This document shows positions 21,162 to 32,771 of a stretch of 64,000 nucleotides of DNA, in pieces (the stretch's first letter is position 1; each line of letters starts with the position of its first letter). The stretch spans positions 1,326,818 through 1,390,817 of the forward strand of contig NW_006767439.1 of the NCBI RefSeq assembly GCF_000264995.1, written 5' to 3'. This stretch comes from Punctularia strigosozonata HHB-11173 SS5 (lineage: Eukaryota; Basidiomycota; Agaricomycetes; Corticiales; Punctulariaceae). The notes under the pieces were generated by a model. The model saw nothing but the letters and a program-made list of their open reading frames with translations. It made no database searches and was not told the origin of the DNA. Made by a program: the position numbers and the translations under genes.

Positions 21162-23481
21162 TCGAGTCCGGTGGATCGGATATGTCGTCGTACATATCAT
21201 GGTTTGCAGCGCAATCTACACGGCTTCGCAGGAACCTTCGATTTAAGAATATATGTCAGAACCATCTATATCGCATTACAAGGTGTAAGTACGTGTGGTA
21301 GAGCAGGTCATATGCGGGTTCGTTTCCGCGGCCGGTGTTCACATTGAGTGGGGTGCTCACTGGTATTGCCGATTCATAACCTCACACCGGTTTTCCATGT
21401 TGTAGGGCGGGAAACCCAAGAAAGTATGAAAACCCCTTAAGTTCGTGGTGAAGTTCCACGACCTTGACGCCGACATGCTGAAGACGGTTCACCAATATCA
21501 GTAACAAAAAAACAGTGACGACTCGGACTCGAACCAGGACTTGGATGCTGACGACGCAGACGTGGACAACGACAACGACGACACTGCCTGGGACGATGGT
21601 CTTTCAACTCCAGGCGCGTCCTCATTGCGCGAGGCAACACTTGAGACAGACGAGGATGTCAACGTTGCAGCACCTCTTATTCACGATATATTGTCTCTCG
21701 AGCCAATTGCTGGCGGCTCGCACATGATCGTGAACCATTCTACACGTAGCTCTGCAAGGATAGCTCGTTAGAACCTGAAGGAAGTCGACTAGGACCGGAT
21801 TTGAGTCGGTCTATGTGATGCATCATTCTTTACATTAGTTACATTGTTTACACTAGTAAATAAAGCCTCCTGTCAGCCTCGTGTTACTTACACCTGTAAA
21901 TATCTCTCGAAGCTTTTTTCACATTGCCCTAGTAACCGGCAGCAGCGAGATCTGTTACATACACCTGATACGCGCGGCGATCATCATCACTGCTTCTGAG
22001 AGCCAAAGATGACTGGTGGGAATGTATACACACGACTCCATCGTCCGCGTCATAGACTCGGAGCAAAGGGTACATTCAAAACCGATATCGTATCGTTGTG
22101 TACACAGGCAGAGCGAGGATGGCGTAAATAGCAGTGGAGCGGGTCAATGCGGGCGTCATCCCCGCATCCGCGTCCCGGATAGTGAAGACCTTTCTCCTTC
22201 GCGTGGGGTTCTCTTCTCTTGCAGGGTCATAAGTACAAGAGGCTGGAGGGAGCGTGCAGGCAAACGTGAAAGAAACAAGCGTATATCGAAGAGACATTGA
22301 ACTTCTCACGCTGCGGAGCCAATGGGAATCGTCCGTTGCATCGTCATCGTCATCGACTGCGCGCCGCTTACGCCCGGGTTCGTTACGAGACGCTACGTAT
22401 GACACCGAGAAGGGGGAGCGCACAAAAAGGCGAAGCTGACTGCGCAAGTCGAGGGATGGAGACGCTCGATGACACGATGTTCCTTCCAGCCCCATCCCGC
22501 CTCTCGCGCGCCGTTCATGTTATCTTCAAGGCGGCCGATGGCGGTACACGTACCAAGTAATCGCAACGCCAAACCCGTTCGACAGCTTTTGCTGCGGCCA
22601 ACCGACCTGGGCCCGTAGTAGATTACTGTACGTGTGTCCTTGGCAATGGACGGCGCCGGCCAAGACGAAGTTTGGACTCCACTGCGTGGGGGGGAATATG
22701 TTGAGGGTTTGAGAGTCCTGCCTGCGCGCCTTGGTATCCTCCCAAGGCTGGAGGGGGAGGTGAAAGTCTATCGGCGGTTATCGCACGCGCCCCAAGCCCT
22801 TCTTCCTTCGCTCGTATCTCCGTTCTCACAAGGACCCGACTTCGATCGCGACGAGATAGTCGCCAAGTTTGTTACTTACCGACAAGATGGGTGAGATTGC
22901 ACGGAACGTAAACGCAATGAAAAGGAAGGCGCCCTGCTGCGGCGCCGCGCGCGCCGAAGCCGGAACAACGTCCCCCTCTCGAGTCCTCTCTGCCGTGCCC
23001 TGCCTCTGCGTCGAACCATTTGCCCAACATTTCCAGTTTTTTGGCTCCTGAACCTGATTAGCTTTCCGTCGCGTCTGCGCACCGGCTCCCTTCCCTCCCT
23101 TTCTCTCCCACCCGCGAATCTCCGGGCCCACACGTAAGTTATGCGCAGGCTGCGAGGCTAAGATTAGGCGACGGCCAAGGATAGGCGGTGCAGATTGAAC
23201 GCAGGCCAAGGGCGTCTCCCATTTCTGGCGACTGGCGGGGGCCATTCAATACCTCGAGGTGGTGTCGCTGCTGCGGACCCACCGCGAAGCCAAGAAGGGG
23301 GCGTCCAAGAACCCGCTACGTTGCTCTGGGGTTCGTCCGACGGCCGGCGGGGTGCCCATATATATATACGCACATCTCCTCCCCCTCCTCCCCGTTTCTG
23401 TGCTACGTTACTCCCTCTCGTCCTCGTCCACTCACGCAATCGAACAACTTCTCTGATCACTTCGCCCAGCCTTAAGCAACG
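21162..23481. other. Long gene-poor stretch with one acidic coding-like fragment
   Basis: No gene can be supported here. At about 21500-21771 the plus strand has an acidic frame (alternating Asp/Asn/Thr, then PLIHDILSLEPIAGG) that ends in a stop; it may be the last exon of a decayed gene or transposase, but I recognise no family. Around 21830-21900 the short motif TTACA.TAGTTACA recurs. Other frames here look non-coding. Confidence 0.35.
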
Positions 23482-24499
23482 ATGACGACGCCGACGACGA
23501 TCTTCCTCACCCCGCCCACCCCCGCGCCGCTCGAACCCACCGACCGGTCCTACTTCCGCGCACGCTCGTCCTCCTCCTCCTCGTCCTCCTCCGCCTTCTC
23601 CATCTTCTCCGCCGCGTCCTCCAGAGCCTCATCGACCTCGACCGCGCTCACCTCCCGCGCCTCCGACTGCGGCTCGGACGAAGACAGCAGCAGCAGCAGC
23701 AGCAAATACGTTCCCGTCCACCGGCGCACCTCCTCGTCCTCCTCCACCGCCTCGTCGCTCTCTTCAAAACGGCCCTTCTCAAGCCAGAACCACAGCCAGC
23801 TGCTCTCTCCCACCTCCCCCGCACGCGGGCGATCCTCGGGCGGTACGCATCCGTCTCCTGACCCCCCCCCCTCCCTCCGCAATATCCCCGTACTTACCCC
23901 ATCCCCCCCCCTTTCTTCTTCTTCCAGGCCCCAAGTCCGACCCGCCGCGCGCTCCCTCGCCCGATCCGAAACCGCTCACCCCGCGCACCCTCCTCACGCG
24001 CCTCACCCAAGCCCAGCCCACCCACCCACGCTCGCACAAGAACGCGCACGTGTACACGATCGCGGCCCTGCTCGCGCTGTCCGCCTCGCCGCTCGCGCAC
24101 CTCGGCGCCCCGCGCGTCGCCGCCCTCCGCGCCTCCTTCCCGGGCATCACCCGCAGCCGGCAGGACAAGAAGATCGAGCGCGCGCGGGTGTTCAGAGAGC
24201 GTGCGCGGGAGAAGCAGCTCGAGTCCGCGTCCGCGTCTTCGTCCACGTCGTCGGTGTCTGGAAGCGGGCGAGGCGCGAGAGCGAGGAAGGCGGAGAGCGA
24301 GACGACGACGCCTCCGGCAGTGAAGGAAACGAAGATACCTATACCTACGATGACCCAGCCCGCGCCCGGCCCCGAACAGCAGCGACAACACCAACCGCAG
24401 CGGAAGCAGCCCGAGGCGCCCAAGCCCACGTACGATCCGTGGTCGGACGCCGATCGACGGGTCACACTCGGCGTGTTCACCGGCGACGGACGTTGGTGA
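23482..24499 (+). CDS. Ser-rich, largely disordered protein of unknown function
   Basis: Two exons (23482-23842 and 23928-24499) give 310 residues. The first third is dominated by serine runs and a few Thr/Pro motifs (MTTPTTIFLTPPTPAPLEP at the start). The middle has a short, possibly ordered segment (HVYTIAALLALSASPLAHLG, then SRQDKKIERARVFRERAREK). The end is Pro/Gln-rich and closes with YDPWSDADRRVTLGVFTGDG. The ordered middle segment is hydrophobic enough for a short membrane or packing helix. Two large frames on the opposite strand come from the same GC-rich repeats. I do not recognise a domain. Confidence 0.6.
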
Positions 24500-25801
24500 A
24501 TCGTTCTCCTTCCCCTCCCGCCGCCGCCCGACACACCCCACCCCCACCCCCACCCCCTATCCTCTCTCCTCGCCTTCGTGGAGACGAGGCAACGTTTGTT
24601 AATGTGTACGAACGAGACGACGGACTCGGGCATATCCTTTTTTGTCTCTCTCTCTCTCTTCTTTATCAAGAATCTCTTAGACGCCGACGACTTGTCTGAA
24701 ATACGAATGTAACGATTCTCTCTGTTTGGCGTGTGTTGTATGCGCCGTGTATTTACATCAGTCAAAAATCTCCATTAATTGAATCCATCGAGGTGTCAAC
24801 CTATCCTATGTATCCAGAATGTATGCGGCGTGTGTGGTGCGGCAACCGGTTGTTCCGCGTCTGGGACCGCGCCGGAATCATACTTTCCTACCTACCTACC
24901 ACCAAGGACGGTCCGACTTGAAGTTCCAACGTTCAACAACTCCCAACCTCATACACGCGACGACGTTATCTATGGAGTGTGCGTATTTATAGCCCAATAT
25001 CTCCCATATATATATATATATATATATATACCTCGCTAATTCTTCTTATCTTGCGCAGTCTCCCGACACACCGACACACCCACGCCCGTTTCCACCGTTT
25101 TTTCTCGGCTTTACCCCCCACTTTTGATAGAAGAAGAGGTGGTGTGCGGGAACGCATAAGTTACGTACCCGAGATGTTCGCTCGACCCATGACGACGGTT
25201 CAACAAACTGGGGGAGCCTTCTTCCAACACGGAAGCGCCTCCACCTGGTCAAGTGAGCATATATTGTCGAGGGATCGAGAATCAGTACGAACCTGGATAG
25301 AACAAGACATGTTAGCGTCAGAATTGTGGCATGTGTCTCTGCAACGACGGCACGCACCTCGTTGAGCGGCCATTTTGTATCGGGAGTGGTCTTGAAGATG
25401 CGGAGATCGTGAGCGTACAGGCGGAATGTGCAGGTGGCTTGCAAGTTTATGTCATAGGGTCTCACGGTACCAGACACTTCCGCCACGCGCCGTCGTGTTC
25501 GCCCGCGGGAGCAGCGGCAAGGCCGTCTCCAATATCTCATCCCGTATGTAAGTCCTCGATCTCGCCCTGGAATGCCTGCAAAATAGTACGCCGAAACCAC
25601 CATGTGTTCCACAGGGGCACCGGTCTTCCGTATTGCACCTTTATGCACCTTTCGCAATCCCAAATGACCAATGTCACCTCCAGAGGCAGCTCGCATGGGG
25701 CTCGAGTGATCGAAATGCCGCGCTATGCTGTACGCCTTCTCTCGTGCCTTGAGAGCATGGTATTGCGATGGATAATCGGAATACTGCATACAACGGGCAG
25801 C
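24500..25801. other. Intergenic stretch with TA microsatellite and an unassigned minus-strand frame
   Basis: A (TA)n run lies at about 25006-25030. On the minus strand a 247-codon frame (25789-25046) contains a protein-like segment, RPYDINLQATCTFRLYAHDL, then a good donor site. The frame changes look poor on both sides and no family is recognised, so I do not call it a gene. Confidence 0.35.
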
Positions 25802-27175
25802 TTACATGACGCTGCGCTTTGTATGAGAACGGTGACGACGATCCGTGGCCACTGCTTTTGGAACAGCCCTTCTGAGTTTGTCCAAGTCCTGCTCCGAAAT
25901 GCCCTCCCAACGGATGAACGTGACCGATCTGAACACGGGTTCGCCATCTTCGCCCTTGAAGCTACAGCGCATCTCTAGCTCTTTGCGGCAATCATCAAAC
26001 CAAGAGTATCCCTCGGACATCATCTCCGGGACAGTACAGGCAGCTTGCCAGGATCAATGAATCCAACACGGGCAGTTGTTGGAGAACGTTCAGGATATAA
26101 ACCGGGTTCCGGGACAATCCGATCGTAACGGCCGTAATCAAGGGAGAGTTGGCGCAGTGACTTGGAGTACAGGACTCCCGATTTCCAAACAGAAAGCGCC
26201 CCGGGATAGGCCAAGGTCAGAGACTCCAGTAACGGGGTGTGTAGTTTACAGAGAAAACGGTCGAGTGCTTCGCAGATTTCATCACGCCCGCCACGATAAT
26301 CACTCAAACGAATCTCAAGCGTTGTAAGGGCTGGAGCGTCGTCGTTAAAGGCGGCTATGGCAATCAGAAGGCGGTTTATTTATCCTTGTTGACTCTCATA
26401 CGAATTTCTGCGAGGTGAAAGGAGTGGTCGGAGACGATTCGAGATAGTGTTGCTGTATTGAGATTTGGATCGCGGTTGTAGGTCTCGAAAAGCACACGGA
26501 GCGGGTAGTTCGCAAAGCGCTCGAATAGAGCCACTGCTTGTGGAGGCGTATCTGGAAGCTTCAGAAAGGTCCAAAGAGTCGGCGTATCCAACGCTACAGC
26601 GCGCCAGAAAGCGCAAACACGCGTGAATGCCAAGGCCCATTTCCCATCGGAAACGTCATTGCGAACATGTCGAAAGACCGAGTTCTCCCCGGCAGGCGAA
26701 TCAAAGGGCGAGGCGAAGATACGAACCAAAACTTCAATTGGTAGATTGTTGATAGGGACGGATATGTTATGTTCTGTGCGAAGGACAACAAGTTCCGTGC
26801 GCGTGTCTCTGAGCTGTTGCCAAAGAACCTGACCAGCTTGAATTCGATCGTTTGCAGCCTTATCCAAGCCCGATCCGCTACCGATTGTAAAGCACAGACA
26901 TGGCGTGCAATGTTCGGAATCGGCGATGGTGGCAGAATTGTGTGTGGCGCAATCGACGGATATTTCATCGCGCTTTTGGGCCATACGTCGTCCAGCTCCC
27001 TGTAGCAGCTCTCTCCGTTCTCATGAGAGCTTTTGATTGGGATCTTCATGATCGCCTGGAAGACATAGGCAGCGCGAGCAATGTGGCGAGCTGAAGACGA
27101 TGGCAGAAGTGCAGGTCAGATGAAACAGATATTAGAGAAAAGAGACGTTGACAGCACTGACTATAGATTTCCCAT
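25802..27175 (-). pseudogene. Decayed F-box paralogue of the double-CxxCxC family
   Basis: The minus strand keeps the family gene structure: a 14-nt first exon (27175-27162, MGNL + 2 nt), a 71 bp intron ending CTTCAG at 27091, then HCSRCLCLPGD and HCTPCLCF. The F-box NNLPIEVLVRIF and VCAFWRAVALDTPTLWTFL follow. The frame is interrupted by a stop soon after the first cysteine motif and again after RMRVNKDK (about 26376). Later pieces (26307-26020 and 26023-25802) carry the LRR-like and C-terminal parts, with a large internal deletion between them. Intron sequence and motifs are closest to paralogue 1 at 10323, which is probably its nearest relative. Confidence 0.8.
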
Positions 27176-28437
27176 CCTTATACATGCACACTCAGAGTTC
27201 GTATCGACTTATGGGCCGGTGGATGGTGAAAGAAAATGTCGGGAATGTTGTGTTGGCGGGGAGTAGCAGATTATGTAAGTCGACGCCTTGCACCGCACGC
27301 GTCGTCTGCGTCTTCGCTACTTGAACCCGAACACTCATGGTCGTGATCTTGCCTACCTACCCTGATCTCGAGTGCATCGACATCGAAACTTACAAGCGTG
27401 TGGGCGCATGGATTGGATGCGAGAAGCGCTCACTACGGGAGTCGTTTGATCTTTCCCCCTTCATGCTGGGCTTCGACGTGGCATGCGAATTATCCGGATG
27501 TTCTTACCGGTCGTTGGTTTGGATTGCGATGGTGTGGTACACGGCCGGGTCTCTTTTTGTCGCTCCGAGCTCCGAGGGTTCCGTGGTGACCGCATCTACC
27601 GCAGAGTCTGAAATACCTGATTTACCGTTTCCAGTGTCTGACAGCCAGCTTCTCCGCCGTGAGTACGATAACCAGTATGTCCTGGTCTTTGATCTCGATG
27701 TGCCTACGACATGCTCCTCTACAACTCTCGCTATCTCGAATTAGTACCGCGCCCATGCTTTGAGCGACTGGAATGCCGGAGTGGTATGAGTTACCATCGG
27801 CCTTGACAGCGGTCCAGCACAAGGACAAAATCCAAATTGTTCTGATTCGCAGCCAGCTCACGTCGTATTCAAGGTCGAGAGACAAATATTCGTTTCTCTC
27901 CGCCACGGTCACCTAGACTCAGTAGAGTTTGGTCTCCGCCTTCTCTCCGAACCTTGGGCCATCCATACGAGCAGTGCCTCACCAGGGTGATTTACTCTCT
28001 CATGTTTGAGTATATCCTGTAGGGTTTTCACACTCATTATTAACGTTTAGATCATTTCCATCCTTATCGTACCGGCGATAATCGTACCGAATTACTTCCA
28101 ATTCAATGTATCGAGGTTCGCAGCGCGATACGTCTGCATTTGTCAAACCTTGCACGCCTTCCTCGTGTTCGTCCTGCCCACGAAGCCTCTCAAAATCCGA
28201 AACCCTGCGCTTGGCCTGTGACCACTGCGCGGAACCTTTCCTCCAGGACCAGATAAGCTTGGTCAGCCCTTTGCATCTGCCGCGCCACGATGTTATTAAT
28301 ATCCCGAACGCGTTTCAGAGCCTCGATATGAAGGAAGCTCCACCCATATATGCTCGTATTCTGTGCGACGAGCTGATAAGCCGCCGTTCTCGTTCGAGTG
28401 CTCGAGCTCATTGTCCACACTGTTTGTCCCTGTCGCG
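27176..28437. other. Intergenic stretch upstream of the permease; no gene supported
   Basis: A 135-codon plus-strand frame (27337-27744) and others nearby show no recognisable domain or consistent splice sites. The 3' end must contain the permease promoter. Confidence 0.4.
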
Positions 28438-30825
28438 ATGGACGAGAAGGTCAAAGCTGTTCATACCGTTATCGTGCCCGTCGGCGCCCCTTCAGGGAAA
28501 GATGACGGTCGCTCCTTGGCGTCTACAGATCTTGACGCGGAGCTCCTGGCTGCGCTCGGATATAAGCAACAATTCAGACGCGCGTTCCGACCAATCGAGC
28601 TGTTTGGAGTGGTCTTCTCCCTCATTTGTATCGTCCCCGGCCTATCGTATGTGGACCCTTTACATTCGACGCCCTGCGTCTAACGAGATCCCTAGCTCTG
28701 TCCTCGTATATTCACTTCCCAATGGCGGTCCAGTTGCGATGGTCTGGGGCGTGAGAGACCTTCGTCGGTTTTCGCACGTTAAGAGATGCACTGATTGACG
28801 ATGGCCCGTTTCGTAGTGGGTCGTGGTATCGGGGTTCAGCGTCTGCGTCACCTTGGCGTTGGCGGAACTCGCCTCTGCAGCACCCACCTCCGGGGGCCTG
28901 TACTACTGGACGCACAGATTCGCTAGCCCGAGATGGAGGAATCTGCTAGCGTGGCTCGTCGGATGTGAGTGCATGCTGATATACCAATGCTCACGAATCT
29001 CACGTTTATCTGTTTTGCCGCTTTAGACGCGAATACTTTAGCGTACATCACCATGATGTCGGCTGGAAACTGGGCTCTCGCGTTGATGGTTAGCGCTGCG
29101 GTGAGCATTGGCACCGACATGGCATGGAACCCAACGACCGCACAGCTATAGTACGGGCCTTGCCTCATTACATACGCGCTCGAACTCTACTTATTGATGA
29201 CTAACCTCACAGCGGGGTGTCATGCGCTCTCATAATATCCGAAGCGACTATGAGCAGCGTTGCCACGAAAGTCATTGCCCGTGCGCAATGGGTATACATC
29301 ACGTTCAATATCTTGTAAGCCGGGCTTTACTCTCCGTGAGAAGGTATAGCTGACACGCACTGGCATTTCTTAGGTTGTTCCTCGCGGTGATCATCGCTTT
29401 GCCCATAAGCACCCCGAGAGAACTCATCAACAGGCCGGCATACGTTTTTGGACACTTCGAGAATTGTAGCTCCTTCCATCGTATCATATCTACGTCGTCT
29501 GACCCGTCTGTCGTGCAGCGAGCGGTTGGCGAGACGGTGTGGCTTTTCTGCTCAGCTTTCTGTCTCCGCTGTTTGCGACAGGTATGTCGCCTTATATCCA
29601 TTTCTCTTTCAAGCGTGACGAACGAACGATCCGTCAGGTGGATACGATGCACCCATACACGTGTCTGAAGAGGCTTCCAATGCTAACGTCATGGTCCCGC
29701 GTGCTATGGTGATAGCCATCTGCATGGCAAGTATCATCGGATGGGGTAAGGATATTTATTATTGCTGCGACAGCGAAAATCTTCAGCTCAATTCTGCTTT
29801 GCATGATAGCTACCGTCATCGCACTCGTGTTCTGCATGGGTACGGATATCGCTGGGATTGTGGGCAGTCCTATTGGACAACCCATGGCTGTGGTGAGTCG
29901 GCATGTGTGAGAAGTCGATCGATCGCCGATCTAGCGATAGATCATGTTCAACAGTTTCGGCAAGAAAGGCGTGTTGGCGGTTTGGTCGATCCTTGCCATA
30001 ACTTTGTCAGTCGCGGATCGTTCCCAATACCTGCGCTTCGCTGACAGACTGCAAGTTATATGGCTGCTACGAGTCTCGTGAGCGCTCATCCAGCATATGT
30101 GGGCCAATCTAGAACTGACTCTTGACTTGAAGTTGACTGTAGCTTCGAGGCAGTGCTTCGCTTTCGCTCGGGATGGCGCTCTTCCTGTGTCCGGGCTCTT
30201 GTACAGGATCAATCCCTTTACGCACACGCCCGTCAACTGCGTGTGGTTCGTCTGCGCCATCGCCATGCTCGTCAGTCTTTTAGCGTTCGCTGGTAGCGCT
30301 GCGATATCTGCGCTTTTTACGATGGCCATCGCGTCGCTCTACATCACGTATATCATCCCGATCGCGACCAGATTCGTGTTCAAGAACGACTTCAAACCCG
30401 GCCCGTTCTCTCTCGGACGACTCGTACGTAGACGTCAACCTCGTTTACTCGCACTTGCCGCTTATGCATCCTGCGCCGTCGAACAGAGCTTTCCTATAGC
30501 CGCGACATCGGTTTTGTGGATGTTGTTTGTGGTCGTCATGCTGCTGTTCCCAACCTCGCCGAATCCGAGCGCAGCAACCATGAACTATGCTGTGGTTGTT
30601 ACAGGTGGCGTACTGGCGTTGTCGACAATGTATTTCTACCTTCCGGTGTATGGGGGCAGATACTGGTTCACTGGGCCGAAGCGAAACATTGACTTCGACG
30701 AAGGGACGCAATCAGGCGCGCTCTGCGAAGACAAGCTTACAACGTCAACGATGACCAATGTACGCTTGATCCTTCCTGATAATGTTGCCAGGTTCTCTCA
30801 TCCACAGCTGCAGACGAGGACATAG
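28438..30825 (+). CDS. APC-family amino acid/GABA/choline-type permease
   Basis: The ATG at 28438 opens MDEKVKAVHTV; about ten introns are needed. Spliced segments give the standard order of the fungal amino acid/choline transporter family: AALGYKQQFRRAFRPIELFG before the first membrane helix, ELASAAPTSGGLYYWTHRF, FLSPLFATGGYDAPIHVSEE, NANVMVPRAMVIAICMASII, SRQCFAFARDGALPVSG, then HTPVNCVW and the last helices (SVLWMLFVVVMLLFP, TGGVLALSTMYFYLPVYGG). About twelve membrane segments are expected. Family members import GABA, choline or related amines at the plasma or vacuolar membrane; the substrate cannot be assigned here. Every splice I tested keeps the frame, so the gene looks intact. Confidence 0.85.
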
Positions 30826-31699
30826 CGACTCCGAGTAATCTCTACGCCCGCGTTCAAAGGTTCCGGACGGGTTGTAGTCGTCAGGGGCTTGATGCTGTAA
30901 TCACACACTTCTTTATTCAAGCCGTGTGTCATCACTGCAAAGGCGATAACTATGCAATCCCGGGATTATGCTCAAGCTGGTGGTGGGCATGCCCATGTGC
31001 CCTCGCGGCAGCTTTGTGGTCGCCGACAGCCTTAGAGCCACCTTTTCATGTCACACAGCTCTCCGATTCGCCTGCCGCCGCCCGCGAAGCAAGAGGGATC
31101 TGAGTTCGGACATGCCGCCCCGTCATGGCCTCGCCAATACGCCTCCTCCTCGCTCGATATCGTCGCACCAAAAGCTGTCAAATCGCCTGCGCTCGGACGC
31201 CCCTTCTCTACGGATAGAAGGAACTTCGATGTGCGACGACGCGGTCATTCTTTTCCCCTGAACACCCTAATTATTCGCCCCCCCCCCCGGCTGTATGTAG
31301 TTGTCGGATGGATGTTATGATGTCGCCTCCCAATCGACCACTCTATCCGTGGCGCATGATACATAAGGGGCACTGCCGTCGACGAGAACGGGCAACCGAT
31401 GCAAATATACACGGGCGTACGGTACGTGCCGCACCTTGGAAGATCTGGGTATGGAAACACGGCGGCCACTGAGTCGCGTGAACGGTCTCTGGGGCGCCTT
31501 TCAAACCGTTGACAATTTCCAAGACAATAATCATCGCTGTATGGATGATGTCTCGTGGGTGACGACCAGTTCATGCGCTTCTAGCCGGTGGACGCGAATC
31601 GACAGCATCAACTACCATTGATTCGTCAGGGAGGTCCATGCACGACGAAAGCGGATACGCACCTCGAAAACGATCCCCATCCCGACACACCACGCTGGC
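30826..31699. other. Intergenic stretch; no gene seen
   Basis: A run of ten C lies near 31281-31290. No frame here looks coding. Confidence 0.4.
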
Positions 31700-32370
31700 C
31701 TAATCGACCTCTGCGTCCCATATCTTCACGTTGTCATCACCCCCTGAGACGAGGTGCTTGCCATCGGGCGAGAACGCGACGGAGAGAACCCCCATAAGAG
31801 CACCGTGAGCTTGCCAAGGCCCCGCCACAGTCTGTCCCGTCTGCGCGTCCCATTATCCGGATCCTGCCGTCGTAGAAGCCGGAGACGACGTACCTGCCAT
31901 CCGGCGAGAATGCCACGGAGGTAACCTCGTTTTCGTGCCCTTGCAATGGCCCCAGCACCGTCTGTCCTGTCTGAGCGTCCCAGATCCGGATCGTCATGTC
32001 GTTAGGAGCCCGAGACGATGTGCGCGCCATCGAGGGAATATGCGACTGACCACAAACGGACCTATCGTGGCCTCGCAGCGGGTCCCCGACTGGCTGCTGG
32101 CCTGTCTCGGTCGTCCCAGAGTTGAATCGTGCCATCGCTGGATCCAGAGGCGATGTTGCTTCCCATCCGGTGAAAAAAGCGACGCTCCGAATCCAGTCAG
32201 AGTGCACCCCGTAAAAGGCTCGCCGATGGGCTGAGAATGCGACACACCGGCAAACGTATGCCCCTCTGAGCGGCTGCCCGATCTGCTGTCCTGTCTCCCA
32301 GTGGAGACAGGGCAGCAGATCGGGCAGCAGTGCGACTGTGGGACGTGGAGACTTAAGGCTGGGGTAAGTC
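31700..32370 (-). pseudogene. Broken WD40-repeat array, partly inverted
   Basis: The minus strand contains about four to six WD40 units in changing frames, such as GHENEVTSVAFSPDGRYVVSG, SVAFSPDGKHLVSGGDDN and TIRIWDAQTGQTVLGPLQG, ending in a stop near 31700. From about 32304 the orientation flips: the plus strand reads AVRLWDVET and TGQQIG. High similarity between units is typical of fungal NACHT-WD40 (NLR-like) genes, but no NACHT or effector domain is visible. This is probably a rearranged fragment of such a gene. Confidence 0.7.
32276..32325. repeat. 50 bp hairpin at the WD40 inversion point
   Basis: Two 23-nt arms (32276-32298 and 32303-32325) are reverse complements with one mismatch, around a four-base loop CAGT. 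Both arms encode the WD40 motif TGQQIG, on opposite strands, so the hairpin marks a head-to-head junction of two repeat units. Confidence 0.8.
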
Positions 32371-32771
32371 GAGATTGGTGGGCCGACGATCCCCGACGTC
32401 ATCGTCGCGTCTCGCGGAAGTCCGCTCCGCGCCGGCTCAAGGTAACCTCCCACTTCCGCGCACACGAACGCAAACGCCTCTGCTATCCTCGCGCGACAAT
32501 GTTTCCCTGTGTGTGTTTGCGCTCCGATCTTTGACGCGACTGCGCGCGCGACACCGGCAGTCGCCCCCGGAGGTCCAGAGTAAAAGCAAAACATCGGCGT
32601 TACATACGAATATGGTTATCAAGACAGGAACTCGCGATATGGCTACAGAAACCACGCAGCACGAATGAGTTCTTCCGCGTTCGTCGTTAGCCGTCGATAG
32701 CTATACGCAGAGTTTATCTCACGAGGGCCAAAGTGTTCCATCCCAATGTGCAAGCCAAAAATAATAATACC
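32371..32771. other. Short gene-free stretch
   Basis: Contains the 3' flank of the aldehyde dehydrogenase gene. No coding frame recognised. Confidence 0.4.

Noticed and set aside
21520-21550. tRNA-like GGTTCGAGTCC on the minus strand
   Set aside because: The T-arm stem does not pair and there is no A box or acceptor stem; it is part of an acidic coding-like stretch.
23779-24765. 328-codon minus-strand frame opposite the Ser-rich gene
   Set aside because: Produced by GC-rich, low-complexity coding sequence on the other strand; the plus-strand two-exon model has good splice sites.
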